DNA of 64,000 nucleotides from Oryzicola mucosus (GTDB taxonomy: Bacteria; Pseudomonadota; Alphaproteobacteria; Rhizobiales; Rhizobiaceae). The notes under the pieces were generated by a model. That model saw only the letters and a program-made list of their open reading frames with translations, had not been told where the DNA came from and searched no databases. Position numbers and translations under genes: made by a program. The first letter of the stretch is position 1, and every line of letters begins with the position of its first letter. The stretch spans positions 1,008,501 to 1,072,500 of the forward strand of contig NZ_JACVVX010000001.1 of the NCBI RefSeq assembly GCF_014534685.1, given 5' to 3'. This document shows positions 40,673 through 49,985 of this stretch, piece by piece.

Positions 40673-41256
40673 GTTTACCCCAAGCCCACGGGCATCTAAG
40701 GCAGAAACTGCGGCAGCTTCAAGATTGGCGGCACGAGATGACAGGCGAGGTATATTTTGCAGTTGGTCGCACGGAAGGCCCTACGTCTCCGATAAACTGC
40801 AGTAAGTGTATCTGAGAATTGAAGGGTCCGTGAACGGACTCCCACGAGCAGAGGCCCTCAACTCCACCATGATTTTCGTGTTTTCAAGCCGGCATACGCC
40901 ATAGCAATTGGCGAAGCGGTAGCGCACCGCGCTCCACAGGCTGCTTCAGCGTGAGCAGTCGACAAGCGGATAGCTGTGCCACCCCGTCGACTTCAGCACA
41001 AATTCCCTCAGCGTGCTAACCGCCTCGCTGAGCCTCGGAGCTGGGTTTCTTATCATCGTGCCCGAAGTGCGCTTGACAGAGATATGACGCAGTGGTCAAT
41101 TCCTGTTTACCGGAAATTTGTGCGGTATACCGAACGCGGCAGGAAGGCTGTTTGTCAACGTAATTTGCCGCGTCCACATCCAGCCCTTCCAGATGGTTCT
41201 CGTGGATGTCGGTCCAGCGCATGCTTATCGGTCAAAGTCAGAAAAGGGGAATTCAC
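40673..41256. other. Intergenic region: island edge and upstream region of the ABC operon (584 bp)
   Basis: I see no credible gene. It holds the caspase gene's upstream DNA, the attR-like repeat (40855-40869), then 387 bp before the transporter operon. A TTGACA hexamer at 41073-41078 is followed 17 nt later by a poor -10 (tcaatt), so a promoter there is weakly supported. A GGTATACC palindrome lies at about 41122-41129. Confidence 0.45.
40855..40869 (+). repeat. attR-like near-copy of the tRNA-Ala 3' end
   Basis: CCCTCAACTCCACCA differs from the tRNA-Ala end at one base (A for G). It bounds a 2.1-kb segment containing only the caspase gene. No integrase lies between the two copies. Confidence 0.62.
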
Positions 41257-42363
41257 ATGAATAAGATCATAGCCAACCGTAGAACGGCGCTGAAAGTGTT
41301 CGGTGCGGGAACCGCCTTGTTGGCCGCACCCTATATCATCCGGCCGCGCCCGGCCTGGGCTGCCAGCGGCGTGTTGAATGTCACGACCTATGACAAGTTC
41401 CTGCCGCAGGAATTCCTCGACAAGTTCCAGAAGGACAATGACATCGAGGTTCGCATCCGCCTGACGGACGATCAGGGCAAGCAGTATAACCTGCTGACCG
41501 CCGAAGGCGCGAACCCGTCGACCGACATCGTCACCGTCGCAGGCCACCGTTACTCGCAGTTCATCAAGTCCAACCTGCTTCAGCCGCTCGATACCGGCAA
41601 GATCGCGAACTGGAAGAACCTCAACCCCGCCTATCAGGATGCGCCCTGGGCGCGTGTCGACGGCAATCTGTGGGGTCTGCCGATCCTGGCGGGTTACGAA
41701 GGGCTCGCCCGCAATATCGACTATGTGCCGGAGGCGCCGAGCTGGGAGGTCATGTTCGATCCGCAGTACAAGGGTCAAACCTCCTATATCGTCAGCGACT
41801 TCATGACCATCGTCATGCAGTATCTCGGGTATGACGGCGACTTCGTCACCTATGTCGACAAGCCGGATGTCGCCCAGAAGGCGACGAACGAAGCCCGTGA
41901 TTTCCTGATCAAGCACAAGGACATGGTCCGCAAATACTACGATGCGGGTTCGGAAGTGCAGCAGATGTTCATCAATGAGGACATCTATCTCGGCCATTCC
42001 TGGTCGGGCCCGGCTGCCAAGCTGATCATGGATGGGCATCCTATCAAGCTGTCGGTGCCGAAGGAGGGTACGTTCGGCTTCTGCTATACGCTCAACGTGG
42101 TCAACAACGCGCCGAACGCTGAAAACGCCTACAAGCTCTTCAACGCCATTCTGGAGAGCCCGGAAGTCGGCGCGGCGATGACCCGTCAATCCGGCTACAG
42201 CTCGACCATCAATGGCGTCGGCGATGTGCTCGAAGAGCGCGAAAGGATGGCGTCGACGCTTCCGCAGGAAGAGGTCGAGCGCATCATCTTCTTCTCCTCG
42301 GTCAATCGCGACATGAAGAACGAGATGATCGACCGCGCTACCGCAGAGGTCAAGGCGGCCTGA
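41257..42363 (+). CDS. ABC transporter substrate-binding protein, PotD/opine-type
   Basis: A 368-residue periplasmic binding protein of the spermidine/putrescine (PotD) class. The N-terminus has a twin-arginine-like leader (NRRTALKVFGAG) and cleavage near residue 35 (WAASG). The mature part begins VLNVTTYDKFLPQEFLDKFQKD, the usual PotD fold opening, and has WSGPAAKLIMDGHPIKLSVPKEG later. Substrate is probably a polyamine, opine or similar cationic amine; the neighbouring opine dehydrogenase favours the latter. It heads the operon. Preceding codons were excluded because MNKIIANRRT carries the leader. Confidence 0.88.
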   Translation: MNKIIANRRTALKVFGAGTALLAAPYIIRPRPAWAASGVLNVTTYDKFLPQEFLDKFQKDNDIEVRIRLTDDQGKQYNLLTAEGANPSTDIVTVAGHRYSQFIKSNLLQPLDTGKIANWKNLNPAYQDAPWARVDGNLWGLPILAGYEGLARNIDYVPEAPSWEVMFDPQYKGQTSYIVSDFMTIVMQYLGYDGDFVTYVDKPDVAQKATNEARDFLIKHKDMVRKYYDAGSEVQQMFINEDIYLGHSWSGPAAKLIMDGHPIKLSVPKEGTFGFCYTLNVVNNAPNAENAYKLFNAILESPEVGAAMTRQSGYSSTINGVGDVLEERERMASTLPQEEVERIIFFSSVNRDMKNEMIDRATAEVKAA

Positions 42364-42385
42364 GGAGACGAGTCTCGAGAATGCA

Positions 42386-42440
42386 GCCTGCCTGCGGCGC
42401 TGTTATCGCCTTCAGGCAGGCGGCGGGCTTTCGCCTGCCT
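42386..42440 (+). promoter_or_regulatory. Competing hairpins between binding protein and permease genes
   Basis: GCCTGCCTG (42386-42394) pairs with CAGGCAGGC (42413-42421). The overlapping AGGCAGGCG (42414-42422) can instead pair with CGCCTGCCT (42432-42440). The two hairpins are mutually exclusive. They lie just after the binding-protein stop, where a 3' hairpin often protects that transcript and raises its dose over the permeases. A repeat element or attenuator is also possible. Confidence 0.55.
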
Positions 42441-42521
42441 CCCCAGGCTCAACAACGCGCTCTGACTGCCGCCGGCTCGCCTGCGCGGGACCTGTCGGGC
42501 TGCGCCAACCGAGATCGCTAG

Positions 42522-43511
42522 ATGGTGAGTAGCACTACGACAACAGCCGGGCATGCTTCAGGACGCGATATGTCCGTGCCCAAATATTCCACCGGCATGG
42601 CCAAGGTGGTCAATTCCTCGCTGTACCAGCACACACTGGGGGCTGCGGTTGAGTCGCGGATCGGCCGCATCATTCTTCTCGCCAGCGTGCCTTTGCTCTG
42701 GCTGATCATGCTGCATGTCGGGCCGATCTACCAGATGCTGAAGATCAGCCTTCTGTCGCACTATCCGGTCCAGCCCGGTGTCGAGTCGCATTTCACCTTG
42801 GCCAATTATGCGATCTTCTTCCAGGAATCGATTTACTTCACACCGCTGATCAAGAGCTTCATCTTCGCTACCGGAGCGACGGCCTTCACCCTCGTCGTCG
42901 TCTATCCCGTGGCCTATTATGTCGCCAAGATCGTCAAGCCGCAGGGCCGATCCAAGGCGTTGCTGCTGCTTCTGGTCCCGTTCTGGGCGGGTGAGCTGAT
43001 CCGCACGTTCTCGGTCATCATGCTTCTGGCCAATCGCGGCGCCGTCAATGTGCTGCTGCGCGAGATCGGCTTGATCGACCGGCCGATCCCGATGCTCTAC
43101 ACCTCGTTTTCGCTCGGCTTCGGCCTGGTCTATCTGATCTGCCTGTACATGCTTCTGCCGCTCTATTCGGCGATCGAGAAGATACCGTCGCCGCTGCTCG
43201 ATGCCGCCGCCGATCTGGGCGCCGGTCCGTTCACGCGCTTCCGCCGGATCATCCTGCCGCTCTCGCGCGATGGCATCGTGTCGGGCTGCAGCCTCGTCTT
43301 CCTGACCTGCATCGGTGTCTTCGCCACGCCCATGCTGCTCGGCGGGCCCAATACGGTGCTGTTTCCCGAAACGATCAGCAGCTTCTTCCATGGCGCCAGC
43401 GACAAATGGCCGGTGGGCGCCGCCTTCGCCCTGATCATGCTTGTCACCGCCCTTATCGCCGCTGCCATCTTCATGCGGCTGGTCGGCGGAAGCAAAAGGA
43501 GAGCCATCTGA
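42522..43511 (+). CDS. ABC transporter permease (PotB-like)
   Basis: 329 residues with about six transmembrane helices. The first hydrophobic segment (about 50-70, ILLASVPLLWLIMLHVGPI) is preceded by a ~45-residue cytoplasmic lead. The inner-membrane EAA-type coupling motif is in LLDAAADLGAGPFTRFRRIILPLSRDG. It forms the translocation channel with the next gene's product. The stop overlaps the following start (TGATG). MSVPKYSTGM, 16 codons in, is another possible start. Confidence 0.92.
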   Translation: MVSSTTTTAGHASGRDMSVPKYSTGMAKVVNSSLYQHTLGAAVESRIGRIILLASVPLLWLIMLHVGPIYQMLKISLLSHYPVQPGVESHFTLANYAIFFQESIYFTPLIKSFIFATGATAFTLVVVYPVAYYVAKIVKPQGRSKALLLLLVPFWAGELIRTFSVIMLLANRGAVNVLLREIGLIDRPIPMLYTSFSLGFGLVYLICLYMLLPLYSAIEKIPSPLLDAAADLGAGPFTRFRRIILPLSRDGIVSGCSLVFLTCIGVFATPMLLGGPNTVLFPETISSFFHGASDKWPVGAAFALIMLVTALIAAAIFMRLVGGSKRRAI

Positions 43512-44305
43512 TGCGATCCCTGTTTTCCGACGCGCCGCGCGTGACGCTCACCGCGATCTACTGGGCCTTCATATTCTACCTGCTCCTGCCGCTCACACTG
43601 ATGATGGCAATGAGCTTCAAGGACGCCAATTTCGTCGCATTCCCGATCGGCGAGTGGACATTGGACTGGTACGCCAAGGTGTTGCAGGACAAGCAGTTCC
43701 TTGAGGCGTGCCTATATTCGATCATGATCGCGGCCGCCACGACCCTGGCTGCGACCGTGCTAGGCGTCTGGATCGCCATGCTGATCGTCGCCGAGGGCAT
43801 CAAGGGCCAGGTGATCATCTTCGCGCTGGCGTGCCTGCCGGCCGTGGTGCCGGGCATGATCTCGGCCATTTCGCTGCGCATCTTCATCTCGACCATCGAC
43901 ATGCCGACGGGTACGGCGGCGATCATCCTGGGCCACACGGTGCATGCGGTGCCCTTCGTGGTGGTGATGGCGCTCACCCGCCTGCGCTCGATGCCGGGCA
44001 ATCTCGTCGATGCCGCGCGGGATCTCGGCGCTGACAGCTTTGTCGCCTTCCTGCGGGTCACGCTGCCTTATCTCGGGCCGGCGCTGTTCGGCGGCATGAT
44101 CTTCTGCGTGCTGTTGTCGATCGACGACTTTGTCCGCACCTTCTTCCTGGGCGGCTATCGGCCGACATTGCCGATGTTGATCTTCGCCAAAGTGCAGGGC
44201 GGCATGTCCCCGGAAATCAATGCAATGGCTACTCTTGTCCTCGTGGTGACCGCCGCAGTGGGACTCTATGCCGAATATCTTACCCGCCGCGCGAGGACCC
44301 GCTGA
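43511..44305 (+). CDS. ABC transporter permease (PotC-like)
   Basis: A 264-residue partner permease with six membrane helices and the EAA motif LVDAARDLGADSFVAFLRVTLPYLG. Together with the upstream permease it makes the heterodimeric membrane channel of a PotABCD-type importer. Both ends overlap its neighbours by a shared base (TGATG), so all three genes are translationally coupled. Confidence 0.93.
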   Translation: MRSLFSDAPRVTLTAIYWAFIFYLLLPLTLMMAMSFKDANFVAFPIGEWTLDWYAKVLQDKQFLEACLYSIMIAAATTLAATVLGVWIAMLIVAEGIKGQVIIFALACLPAVVPGMISAISLRIFISTIDMPTGTAAIILGHTVHAVPFVVVMALTRLRSMPGNLVDAARDLGADSFVAFLRVTLPYLGPALFGGMIFCVLLSIDDFVRTFFLGGYRPTLPMLIFAKVQGGMSPEINAMATLVLVVTAAVGLYAEYLTRRARTR

Positions 44306-45390
44306 TGGAACCCGTCGTTCAATTCGACCATGTGACGAAGAACTATGGCAGCCAGGTTGCCGTCGACGACCTGAATTTGAGCATCGAGGCGGGCAAGTTC
44401 GTGACACTGCTCGGCCCATCGGGATGCGGCAAGTCGACGTCGCTGCGGATGCTCGGCGGCTTCGAGATGCCGACGTCCGGTCGCATCCTGCTCAGCGGCA
44501 AGGATGTGACGCGGGTTCCGCCCAACAAGCGCAACGTCAACATCGTGTTTCAGGACTATGCGCTCTTCCCGCATATGAACGTGGCCAAGAACATCGCCTT
44601 CGGTCTCGAACTCAAAGGCCTCGACAACAAGAGCATCCATCGCCGGGTGTCCGAGCTGCTCGAGCTTGTCCAGCTTCAGGACTATGCGAACCGGCTGCCG
44701 AATGAGTTGTCGGGCGGTCAGCGGCAGCGCGTGGCGCTGATGCGGGCGCTCGCGCCCGATCCGGACGTGTTGCTGCTCGACGAGCCGCTCTCCGCGCTGG
44801 ACGCCAAGCTGCGCCAGCAGATGCAGATCGAGCTCAAGGCGATCCAGGAGAAGACCGGCAAGACCTTCATGTTCGTGACCCACGATCAGGAAGAGGCGCT
44901 GACCATGTCCGACACGATCGTCGTCATGAACAACGGACGTATCGAGCAGATGGGCGACCCCAGCACGCTGTACGGCCGCCCCGGTTCGGTCTTCGTCGCC
45001 AACTTCATCGGCGAAACCAACCTGCTGCGCAGCACCGTTCTGGGCGCCGAAGGCAATCTGACCGCGCTGGACTGGAACGGCATCACCATCAAGGCCGACC
45101 AGGGCGGTCTGTCGCCGAAGGCCGGCGAGCACCTTTACGTGGTCCTCCGTCCCGAATCGATCCATTGCTCGGCGACAGAGCCGACCAGCGGCAACCGCAT
45201 CAAGGGCAAAATCCGGCAACGGGTGTTCAAGGGCAACCACACCTCGCTGGCGGTCGAAGTCGGCGATGGCGCCGTTCTCAACACGCTGGTGCATCCCGGC
45301 GATGTCGCGCAGCTTGCCGGCGACGACATCTGGGTAGGCTGGAAACCCGAGACCGCCACCGTCATTCCGGACCGTCATGCTCATCGTTGA
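44305..45390 (+). CDS. ABC transporter ATP-binding protein (PotA-like)
   Basis: The 361-residue ATPase has Walker A GPSGCGKST (37-45), signature LSGGQRQRV, Walker B LLLDEPLSALD and a switch histidine in FVTHDQEEAL. A C-terminal TOBE regulatory domain (about 240-355) follows, typical of polyamine, iron and sugar importers. It powers uptake by the two permeases. Confidence 0.95.
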   Translation: MEPVVQFDHVTKNYGSQVAVDDLNLSIEAGKFVTLLGPSGCGKSTSLRMLGGFEMPTSGRILLSGKDVTRVPPNKRNVNIVFQDYALFPHMNVAKNIAFGLELKGLDNKSIHRRVSELLELVQLQDYANRLPNELSGGQRQRVALMRALAPDPDVLLLDEPLSALDAKLRQQMQIELKAIQEKTGKTFMFVTHDQEEALTMSDTIVVMNNGRIEQMGDPSTLYGRPGSVFVANFIGETNLLRSTVLGAEGNLTALDWNGITIKADQGGLSPKAGEHLYVVLRPESIHCSATEPTSGNRIKGKIRQRVFKGNHTSLAVEVGDGAVLNTLVHPGDVAQLAGDDIWVGWKPETATVIPDRHAHR

Positions 45391-45437
45391 ACGGGATGGC
45401 CCCGCGCCGTATTGGACGCGCCGCCGCGAGCAACCAA

Positions 45438-45455
45438 TGCTGGTAGCAACCAGCA
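45438..45455. repeat. Small hairpin before the monooxygenase gene
   Basis: The arms TGCTGGT and ACCAGCA are perfect around AGCA, in the 91-nt gap between the ATPase and monooxygenase genes. No T-run follows, so it is probably not a strong terminator. A good ribosome site (aaggaggt) lies just before the next start. Confidence 0.35.
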
Positions 45456-45481
45456 CGCCGGTCGGGAAAAGGAGGTGAACC

Positions 45482-46975
45482 ATGGCTTTTGATGTGCAGG
45501 CACCGCTCCAATCCGCGGCGCGAAGCCTCTCGGAGTTGGATCAGCGCGTCCGCGACGATCTAGCCTGCCTGTGCTATCCGCCGGCCAACTGGGTGGTGCC
45601 CACCGCAGGCGACGACCATGTCCATGATGTCGTCGTGATTGGCGGCGGCATGTGCGGATTGGTGGCGAGTTTTGCGCTGATCGGCGCTGGCATTCCGAAT
45701 ATCCGCATCTTCGATCGCAGCCCGGCCGGGTTCGAAGGACCGTGGCTGACCTATGCGCGCATGGAAACGCTGCGCTCGCCCAAGCAACTGGTGGGGCCGG
45801 CCTATGGCATGGCCTCTTTGACGTTCCGTGCCTGGTACGTCGCACAATTCGGCGGAGATGCTTGGGCTGCGCTGGACAAGATCCCGCGGCCGATGTGGAT
45901 GGAGTATCTGCGGTGGTACCGCAGGGTACTCGATCTGCCGGTGGAGAACGAGGTGGAAGTCACCTCGATTCGTCCCGAAGGCGCGCTGCTGCGGTTGGCG
46001 CTATCGGGTACGGGAGCCCGGGAGACGTCGGTTCTCACCCGCAAGGTGGTGATGGCCACCGGTCGTGACGGGCTGGGTCATCCCAGCATTCCCGATTTCG
46101 TCTCGGGGCTGCCGCAGAAATTCTGGGCGCATTCCTCGCATCACATCGATTTTGCCGCGCTGCGCGGCAAGCGGGTTGTGGTCATCGGGGTGGGCGCATC
46201 CGCCGTCGACAACGCTGCCGAGGCGCTCGAGGCGGGTGCCGCCGAGGTCCGCCACCTCATCCGACGCAAGGAAATGCCTCGCATCAACAAGCTGATGGGC
46301 ATCGGCTCATTCGGCTTCACCGCCGCGTTCCCGCATCTGGACGATGCAAAGCGCTGGAAGATCATGAACTACTCGCTGCGCACCCAGACGCCGGCGCCAC
46401 GTGGATCGACGCTGCGCGTCAGCCGTCATCCCAATGCCTATTTCCATTTCGATGCGGCGGTGGAAAAGACCGAACTCGAGGGTGACGAGGTCGTCGTCAC
46501 GACATCGCAAGGCAAGACGGTTCGCGCCGATTTCCTGATCCTTGGCACCGGCTTCGGTGTCGATCCGCTCGCGCGCAAGGAACTCGACGGCTATGCCGAC
46601 AAGATCCTGTTGTGGCGGGATCGGTTCACCCCGCCCGAAGACGAACGGAATGCCGATCTCGGCAAGTTCCCCTATCTTGCCGATGACTTTACCTTCCTGG
46701 AACGCGAGCCGGGACAGGCGCCCTGGTTGTCACGGATTCACAGTTTCAATTCGGGCGCCACTGCGAGCCTCGGCAAGGTGAGCGGCGACATTCCGGGCAT
46801 CAGCGAAGGGGCGGCGTGGCTGGCGCGCGAAATCGCCGCCAAGTTTTATATCGAGAATTTCGACCGCTATTGGCAGCGCCTGCTCGACTACGACACGCCC
46901 GAACTGCGTGGCGACGAATGGTCGGCATCGCCATTGCCGGACGATGAGCGGACGGCCGCCCGCAGGCAGGCATAG
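45482..46975 (+). CDS. Flavin-containing monooxygenase-like (class B) oxidoreductase
   Basis: 497 residues. FAD-binding loop VVVIGGGMCGLVASFALIGAG (about 50-70), an FMO-fingerprint-like segment FWAHSSHHIDF, a second Rossmann loop VVVIGVGASAVDNAAEAL for NADPH, and the C-terminal LILGTGFGVDP motif. It should oxygenate a nitrogen, sulfur or ketone group using NAD(P)H and O2. Clustered with an amine-type importer and opine dehydrogenase, an N-hydroxylating or N-dealkylating role is inferred. The fingerprint departs from the usual FxGxxxHxxxY (the G is H here), so it may be a divergent subfamily. Confidence 0.85.
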   Translation: MAFDVQAPLQSAARSLSELDQRVRDDLACLCYPPANWVVPTAGDDHVHDVVVIGGGMCGLVASFALIGAGIPNIRIFDRSPAGFEGPWLTYARMETLRSPKQLVGPAYGMASLTFRAWYVAQFGGDAWAALDKIPRPMWMEYLRWYRRVLDLPVENEVEVTSIRPEGALLRLALSGTGARETSVLTRKVVMATGRDGLGHPSIPDFVSGLPQKFWAHSSHHIDFAALRGKRVVVIGVGASAVDNAAEALEAGAAEVRHLIRRKEMPRINKLMGIGSFGFTAAFPHLDDAKRWKIMNYSLRTQTPAPRGSTLRVSRHPNAYFHFDAAVEKTELEGDEVVVTTSQGKTVRADFLILGTGFGVDPLARKELDGYADKILLWRDRFTPPEDERNADLGKFPYLADDFTFLEREPGQAPWLSRIHSFNSGATASLGKVSGDIPGISEGAAWLAREIAAKFYIENFDRYWQRLLDYDTPELRGDEWSASPLPDDERTAARRQA

Positions 46976-46984
46976 GAGAACGCG

Positions 46985-47485
46985 ATGTCAGGGAATGAGG
47001 ATGTGATCAAAGCGATCGTGGGCATCGAGCCGGGCAGCGCCTTGGCCGACGTGATCGCAGGGCGGGCCGACATCATGGCGCTGACCCAGCAGACGCATGA
47101 CGGGGCTTTGATGCCGGAAAATCCCGGTGGGCTGTCGCATGCCGAACGTGCGGCGCTCGCTCTGCGCATTGCCAAGATCAACGACCACAAAGCGTTCGAA
47201 GAGCATTTCGAGACCATGCTGGAAAAGGCCGGCTCGCCAGACGGTGCCGTTCGCATGGCCGATATCTGGTTCGACGGCGGCAGCGATCCACGGGCCAGGG
47301 CCCTTATCCGCCATGTCGATCTCGTCGCTCATGCGCCCAAGGACGCGACGCGGCGCGATATCGAGTTGCTTCAGGAAGCGGGTATCGCCGATGCCGATAT
47401 CGTCCGGCTTTCGGAGCTTGTCGCCTTCGTCAGCTACCAGATCAGGGTAGCCGTCGGCTTGGCATTGATGAAGGGGTTGGCATGA
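46985..47485 (+). CDS. CMD-domain protein (Avi_7170-like)
   Basis: A 166-residue alpha-helical carboxymuconolactone-decarboxylase-fold protein without the CxxC pair. Segments GGLSHAERAALALRIAKIND and LVAFVSYQIRVAVGLALMKGLA match the Avi_7170 family, which normally occurs beside an AhpD-type partner, as here. The pair probably forms a complex that deals with peroxide or with a peroxidic product of the monooxygenase. Its end overlaps the next start by 4 nt (ATGA). Confidence 0.78.
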   Translation: MSGNEDVIKAIVGIEPGSALADVIAGRADIMALTQQTHDGALMPENPGGLSHAERAALALRIAKINDHKAFEEHFETMLEKAGSPDGAVRMADIWFDGGSDPRARALIRHVDLVAHAPKDATRRDIELLQEAGIADADIVRLSELVAFVSYQIRVAVGLALMKGLA

Positions 47486-48057
47486 GCAAGATCGTCCACG
47501 ACTTCACCACCGACATCCCTGTCTGGAAGCCTTACGTTACGCCGCTCGACCTTGCCGAGGCCAGCGCCGACCAGCTCGAAGCGCTGAAGGTCACCCCCTC
47601 CAACAACAAGGTCTCGGATTACGTTCTGGTGCTTGCGCATGACGTCGAGACGCTGAAGCACCGGAGTCCGTTGTTCAACGCGGTGATGTACAATCGCGAC
47701 GGGCTGTCGCGGGCCGAGCGGGAGCTTGGGGCTGTCGGCGCGTCCATCGTCAATCGCTGCATCTATTGCGCGGCCGTGCACGCCAGCCGCTACAACCAAC
47801 TGGCCAAGGACAAGTACGTCATCGCCGCCGTCTTCGCCGACGGCGTCGATGCGGAGATTGCCCCGCGTCTCAAGGCGATCCTGAATTTCGCGGTCAAACT
47901 GTCGAAATGTCCGTCCGAAGCCGATGCCGACGATATGGCCGCGCTGATGTCAGCCGGATTGGGCAAAGACGAAATCCTCGACCTCATCCTGTCCACGTCG
48001 TTGTTCGGCTGGGCAAACCGGCTCATGCACACGCTGGGCGAACCAATTGCGGGATGA
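47482..48057 (+). CDS. AhpD-like alkylhydroperoxidase domain protein (Avi_7169-like)
   Basis: A 191-residue AhpD-fold protein with the active-site motif NRCIYCAAVH: C93, C96 and H100, and an upstream glutamate in RAERELGAV. This C-x-x-C-x3-H pattern identifies a thiol peroxidase or disulfide reductase. Together with the cysteine-less CMD partner it likely protects against peroxide made by the flavin enzyme. The Avi_7169 subfamily is assigned from context and length. Confidence 0.83.
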   Translation: MSKIVHDFTTDIPVWKPYVTPLDLAEASADQLEALKVTPSNNKVSDYVLVLAHDVETLKHRSPLFNAVMYNRDGLSRAERELGAVGASIVNRCIYCAAVHASRYNQLAKDKYVIAAVFADGVDAEIAPRLKAILNFAVKLSKCPSEADADDMAALMSAGLGKDEILDLILSTSLFGWANRLMHTLGEPIAG

Positions 48058-48098
48058 TGGATCGAAACGTTTACTGGAGGGGTAAAGGGGGAGAAAAT

Positions 48099-48710
48099 AT
48101 GCTTTCGGTCAATCCACCCGAAATCGGCCCGCGCCTGCAGGCATATCGGAAACGCCTCGGTCTGACGCTCGCCGAACTGGCGGCCAGGTCGGGCGTGTCC
48201 CGCTCGATGCTGTCTGAGATTGAACGCGGCAACGCCAATCCGACCTACGGCACGCTGTGGCACCTGACGCGGGCGCTCAACATCGATCTCAACAGTCTGG
48301 TGAGCGGCGCCAGCGAAGAGAGTAGCGGGCCGGTCATCGACCTGCAGCCGGGCAATCTGACGCCGACCATCCGCAGCGCCGATGGCAGCTGCACCCTGCA
48401 GATTCTGTCGCCGGCCAATATGGTGTCGCTGATCGAGTGGTATCTTTTGAGCTTCGAGGCTGAGGGCGTGCTGGCCAGCGATCCGCATGGTTCAGGCACC
48501 GTGGAGCATCTGCACTGCACCAAGGGGGAGATCGTGGTGCGGAGCGCAGGCAATACCACAAGCGTTCGCGCCGGCGAGACAGCACGCTACGCCGCCGACG
48601 TGCCCCATTCGCTGACCAGCGTCGGCCCTGTCGGTGCGGGGGCGTTCCTGGTGGTCGCTTCCGGCGATGTCGTGCCGGGCGCGCAACGGACATCGATACG
48701 TTCGACATGA
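48099..48710 (+). CDS. XRE-family regulator with C-terminal cupin domain
   Basis: 203 residues: an N-terminal helix-turn-helix (about 10-65, LGLTLAELAARSGVSRSMLSEIERGNANPTY) and a C-terminal cupin (about 125-195) with HLHCTKGEIVV and ARYAADVPHSL. Such fusions sense a small-molecule ligand and regulate adjacent catabolic genes. It probably controls this cluster. The start MLSVNPPEIGPRLQ has a purine-rich ribosome site; an alternative start 45 nt upstream (48054) overlaps the previous gene. Confidence 0.9.
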   Translation: MLSVNPPEIGPRLQAYRKRLGLTLAELAARSGVSRSMLSEIERGNANPTYGTLWHLTRALNIDLNSLVSGASEESSGPVIDLQPGNLTPTIRSADGSCTLQILSPANMVSLIEWYLLSFEAEGVLASDPHGSGTVEHLHCTKGEIVVRSAGNTTSVRAGETARYAADVPHSLTSVGPVGAGAFLVVASGDVVPGAQRTSIRST

Positions 48711-48760
48711 CGACCGGCCAAAAATGCCGCGTCCAGGATTGAGTAGAAGAGGAATAGGGA

Positions 48761-49846
48761 ATGCATGTAGGAATTGTCGGTGCGGGGTCGATCGCTTTCG
48801 CATCAGCGGTACTCATCGAGCAGCAGGGGCATAAGGCAATCCTGTGGTCGCCCAGCGGCGAACGCACCAAGGCGTTGGCAGCCGGCGAGGCGTTGGTTGC
48901 GCAAGGCGCGATCGAAGGCACGTTCCATCCGGCCGTGGCCGAAAGCGCCGAAGCGCTGGTCGCCGATGCGGAAGCTCTACTCATCGCGCTTCCTGCTTAC
49001 GGCCATAAAACGGTTCTTGACGCGATTGCGCCCTACATTACTCCGGCGCAGATCGTCATCTTCAGCTCGCATGCTTCGTTCGGCGCGCTGTATCTGTCGC
49101 GCCTGCTGGCTGAACGCGGCGTGGCGGTGCCGATCGTCGCCTGGGGCACCACAGTTGTTTCCGGCCGTCAGCTGAGCCCGACGCTGGTGAATGTGAACAC
49201 CGTGCGAAAGCAGGTCGACATCGCCACGATACCCAGCTCCGAAAGCGCGCGGGGGCTGGCTGTCTGCCAGGATTTGTTCGGCGACCGTTTCCTCGACCGC
49301 GGAAGCCTGATGGCAATCGCCCTGTCCAACCTCAACCCGCAGAACCATATGGGCATCGCGCTGGGCAACATGACCCGCATGGAGCGCGGCGAAAACTGGA
49401 GCCAGGGCCAGAACGTGACCCCGAATGTCGGTCGTCTCCTGGAGGAACTCGACAAGGAGCGGATCGCCATCGCCACCAAGCTGGGCCTCGATGTGCGCAC
49501 CATCTTCCAGCATTTCCACCTGTCCTTCCATGTACCTGTCAGTTCCATCTCGCAGATGAACCAGGAGATGCATGAAGCCGGCAATGGCGGTCGCGGCCCC
49601 ACCACGGCTGACAGCCGCTATGTCACGGAAGACGTGCCGTTCGGCCTGGTGGCGACAGCAAAGATCGGACGCCTCGCAGGCTATCCGGCTGAGCTGCACG
49701 AGGCCGGCGTGCGGATTTTCTCGGCGATGTATGGCCGCGATTTCATGGCCGAGAACGATCTGCTCACCGCGCTCGATCTCGACGCCATGTCGCTGGACGA
49801 TCTGAAAGGGCTGTGCAGCGAAGGGTTCGCAGCCAAAGCGGCCTGA
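48761..49846 (+). CDS. Octopine/nopaline dehydrogenase family protein
   Basis: A 361-residue NAD(P)-dependent opine dehydrogenase-like enzyme. Rossmann loop GIVGAGSIAFASAV (4-17), ALPAYGHKTVLDAIAPYI, and the family's C-terminal domain with NLNPQNHMGIALGNMTRMERGENW, whose His is the catalytic base. It would split or make an N-(carboxyalkyl)amino acid, or oxidise a similar secondary amine. The importer, monooxygenase and peroxidase genes upstream suggest catabolism. It ends 139 nt before kbl. Confidence 0.84.
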   Translation: MHVGIVGAGSIAFASAVLIEQQGHKAILWSPSGERTKALAAGEALVAQGAIEGTFHPAVAESAEALVADAEALLIALPAYGHKTVLDAIAPYITPAQIVIFSSHASFGALYLSRLLAERGVAVPIVAWGTTVVSGRQLSPTLVNVNTVRKQVDIATIPSSESARGLAVCQDLFGDRFLDRGSLMAIALSNLNPQNHMGIALGNMTRMERGENWSQGQNVTPNVGRLLEELDKERIAIATKLGLDVRTIFQHFHLSFHVPVSSISQMNQEMHEAGNGGRGPTTADSRYVTEDVPFGLVATAKIGRLAGYPAELHEAGVRIFSAMYGRDFMAENDLLTALDLDAMSLDDLKGLCSEGFAAKAA

Positions 49847-49985
49847 CCGCATCGCGATTTCCGGTCGTCCGCCCGGCTAGGGCGATCGGATGAAACGTAG
49901 ATGACGGCGAGAGGCATAGTTCCTTCGTCGTCCTTTCCTAATGCTGTGACGCGACCCGCGGCGCAGCGCAAACGAGGTCTATGCC

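Noticed and set aside
40976-41260. A 94-codon plus-strand frame just before the transporter operon
   Set aside because: Arg/Pro-rich composition typical of a chance frame in GC-rich DNA; ends inside the leader of the binding-protein gene.
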